A stretch of DNA of 6,635 nucleotides from an uncultured Labedella sp. (GTDB taxonomy: Bacteria; Actinomycetota; Actinomycetes; Actinomycetales; Microbacteriaceae): NCBI GenBank assembly GCA_934636065.1, contig CAKTZW010000104.1, positions 1-6,635 of the forward strand, read 5' to 3'. Within the stretch, counting starts at the first letter, position 1. Each line of letters begins with the position of its first letter. Under the pieces are notes generated by a model that saw only the letters and a list, made by a program, of their open reading frames with translations, searched no databases and had not been told where the DNA came from. The translations under genes and the position numbers were made by a program. This document shows, piece after piece, positions 5,675-6,635 of the stretch.

Positions 5675-6433
5675 TCAGCCCTCCTCGTCGTAGGCGGCGT
5701 CGATGAGGGCGTCGAGGTAGCCGTCGTCGAAGGGCGGGCCGGACCACGCAGCGGACTGCAGCGTGGCGATCCAGAGACCGTCCCTCATGAAGTGCTGTTC
5801 GCGCAGGTCCGATCCCTCCCCCGAGTAGGTGATCTCGCAGAGCCGCCCGTCCCGGTGGTCGGAGCACACGTAGGCGTCCGGATACCGGTCGAGCGATTGC
5901 GCCAGGTCCTCGCCGCGGGGCGCGCCGTATCGCGTGACCCACGACGTCAGGGTCGAGGCGCCTCCGTCCGTCGTGGTGGCGCACGTGAGGCGCTCCGACA
6001 TCGTCATCGACTGCGCGAGGAAGTCGAACGCGAAGTCGGCGGCCACGAAGCGTCCGCCGTCAGTGAAGAGTCCCTCGCCGCCCGCGGTCTCCGGCAGCCG
6101 CTCGTACTCGACCGACCACGCCCCGTCGTCGAGAACGTCCTCGAGGAGCACGGAGCAGTCGGCCGGCAGACCGGCGGCCGACGGCGGTTCCGTCCCCGTC
6201 GGCTCCGGAGTGGGGAGCGCCGACGCGCTCGGCGTCGGGGTCGTGCCGGGAGGGGCCGCGTTCGAGGCGACAGCGCGTGAGAGCAGGGTTCCCGCGAGGG
6301 CGCCCCCGACGACGAGGGCGACCGCGACGACCACCGCGACGGCGACGGGCCACCGACGGCGCGGCGGCGCCACGGGAGCCGGTGCCGGATCGCGGACGAT
6401 CGGGGGCGGGGCGAGCGGGTCCTGGCTGCTCAT
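5675..6433 (-). CDS. Single-pass membrane protein with four-cysteine extracytoplasmic domain (paralogue A)
   Basis: This 252-aa protein also belongs to no family I can name. Its short cytoplasmic N-terminus is Pro-rich and ends in PPRRRW. One hydrophobic segment follows (about 29-51, mostly Ala and Val), then a Pro/Thr/Ser linker (60-86), then a soluble domain beginning LPADC. Cysteines lie at 93, 151, 190 and 199. HFMRDGLWIAT (214-224) corresponds to HFFRDGVWIAG in the downstream paralogue. Spacing from Cys2 to Cys3 is 39 residues here against 40 there, and from Cys3 to Cys4 it is 9 in both. The ATG at 6433 has AGAGGA a few bases upstream. The gene is first in a two-gene unit, with the second start 4 nt after this stop. 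A strong hairpin upstream separates it from the previous gene, so it probably has its own promoter in 6434-6493, though I could not pick one out. Confidence 0.88.
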   Translation of the reverse strand: MSSQDPLAPPPIVRDPAPAPVAPPRRRWPVAVAVVVAVALVVGGALAGTLLSRAVASNAAPPGTTPTPSASALPTPEPTGTEPPSAAGLPADCSVLLEDVLDDGAWSVEYERLPETAGGEGLFTDGGRFVAADFAFDFLAQSMTMSERLTCATTTDGGASTLTSWVTRYGAPRGEDLAQSLDRYPDAYVCSDHRDGRLCEITYSGEGSDLREQHFMRDGLWIATLQSAAWSGPPFDDGYLDALIDAAYDEEG

Positions 6434-6546
6434 GTCTTCCTCTCAGCGTTGCGGGGTTCCATGCCCCTCGAGTCGCGCACGGCGTCCGCGGCCGCGGGCG
6501 CCGGGCCACCCGGAGGTGACTCCCGGCGCCCGCCGACGGAGCGTCG
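6434..6546. other. Intergenic region with terminator and upstream region of the paralogue pair
   Basis: This 113-nt gap contains the strong hairpin at 6494-6533, then about 60 nt of GC-rich sequence leading to the start at 6433. A small dyad (GGGG-CATGGAA-CCCC on the minus strand, 6453-6467) sits just before the Shine-Dalgarno site GAGAGGA. No convincing -35/-10 pair is visible. Confidence 0.45.
6494..6533 (-). terminator. Strong GC-rich stem-loop, likely transcription terminator
   Basis: A perfect 12-bp stem pairs 6494-6505 with 6522-6533 (plus strand GCGGGCGCCGGG with CCCGGCGCCCGC) around a 16-nt loop. The loop can itself form a 4-bp stem (CACC 6507-6510 with GGTG 6515-6518) capped by CGGA. 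It starts 13 nt after the stop of the right-edge gene, which fits termination of that gene's transcript. It has no T tract, as is common for actinobacterial terminators. It is symmetric, so strand is inferred from position. Confidence 0.7.
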
Positions 6547-6633
6547 TCAGGGTCTCAGGACGTCGAAGGGTCCGAACACCCCGTCGGCCGCGACCGCGAA
6601 CGACTGCCGGGCGTTGCCGCCCCACGCCGTCAC
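6547..6633 (-). CDS. C-terminal end of an unidentified gene (runs off right edge)
   Basis: The minus strand from the window edge contains an open frame of 28 codons ending in TGA (6549 down to 6547). The residues begin VTAWGGNARQSFAVAADG and end GPFDVLRP. G/C-rich third positions, a plausible mix of hydrophobic and aromatic residues and the strong hairpin right after the stop all favour real coding over the other two frames. One of those has an immediate stop and the other gives an Arg-rich shadow. Too little is present to name a family. The Gly/Trp/Phe pattern would suit a beta-rich secreted or repeat protein, but that is speculation. Confidence 0.6.
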   Translation of the reverse strand: MTAWGGNARQSFAVAADGVFGPFDVLRP

Positions 6634-6635
6634 CC

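Noticed and set aside
4975..6433. The two membrane proteins as pilins or minor pilins
   Set aside because: Neither has a short leader with Gly-Phe/Met cleavage and Glu at +5; their hydrophobic segments follow long Arg- or Pro-rich tails.
4975..6433. The two membrane proteins as lipoproteins
   Set aside because: There is no cysteine at or after the hydrophobic segment in a lipobox context; the first Cys is about 35-45 residues further on.

Overview
The window is very GC-rich, with third codon positions that are almost all G or C, a mix of GTG and ATG starts, and purine-rich Shine-Dalgarno sites. Together with a likely DUF222-type gene start at the left edge, this suggests a high-GC actinobacterium, possibly Microbacteriaceae. 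That placement is inference from style; no rRNA or other marker is present. Every gene I can support lies on the minus strand, so transcription runs right to left.

In transcription order: (1) the last 28 codons of an unidentified gene (6547-6633), followed by a strong GC-rich hairpin (6494-6533). (2) Two adjacent, distantly paralogous single-pass membrane proteins (5675-6433 and 4975-5670), separated by 4 nt and each carrying an extracytoplasmic domain with four cysteines. (3) A 191-nt gap that probably holds the leader and promoter of the pilus genes. (4) The type IV pilus motor block: pilB (assembly ATPase), pilT (retraction ATPase) and pilC (inner-membrane platform). (5) A 164-nt intergenic stretch after pilC with a weak hairpin and one TTGTCCACA box. 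(6) The first 50 codons of a helical protein that looks like the N-terminus of a DUF222/HNH (13E12-type) protein and runs off the left edge.

PilB, PilT and PilC form the cytoplasmic and inner-membrane engine of a type IVa pilus. PilB polymerises pilin on the PilC platform and PilT depolymerises it, so the locus predicts a retractable pilus, useful for twitching, adhesion or DNA uptake. No prepilin, prepilin peptidase (PilD) or alignment proteins (PilM/N/O) are in the window, so they must lie elsewhere or be missing. The most interesting unexplained element is the tandem pair of four-cysteine membrane proteins just upstream of pilB. I see no complete new system, only a recognisable pilus motor with some unusual local features.
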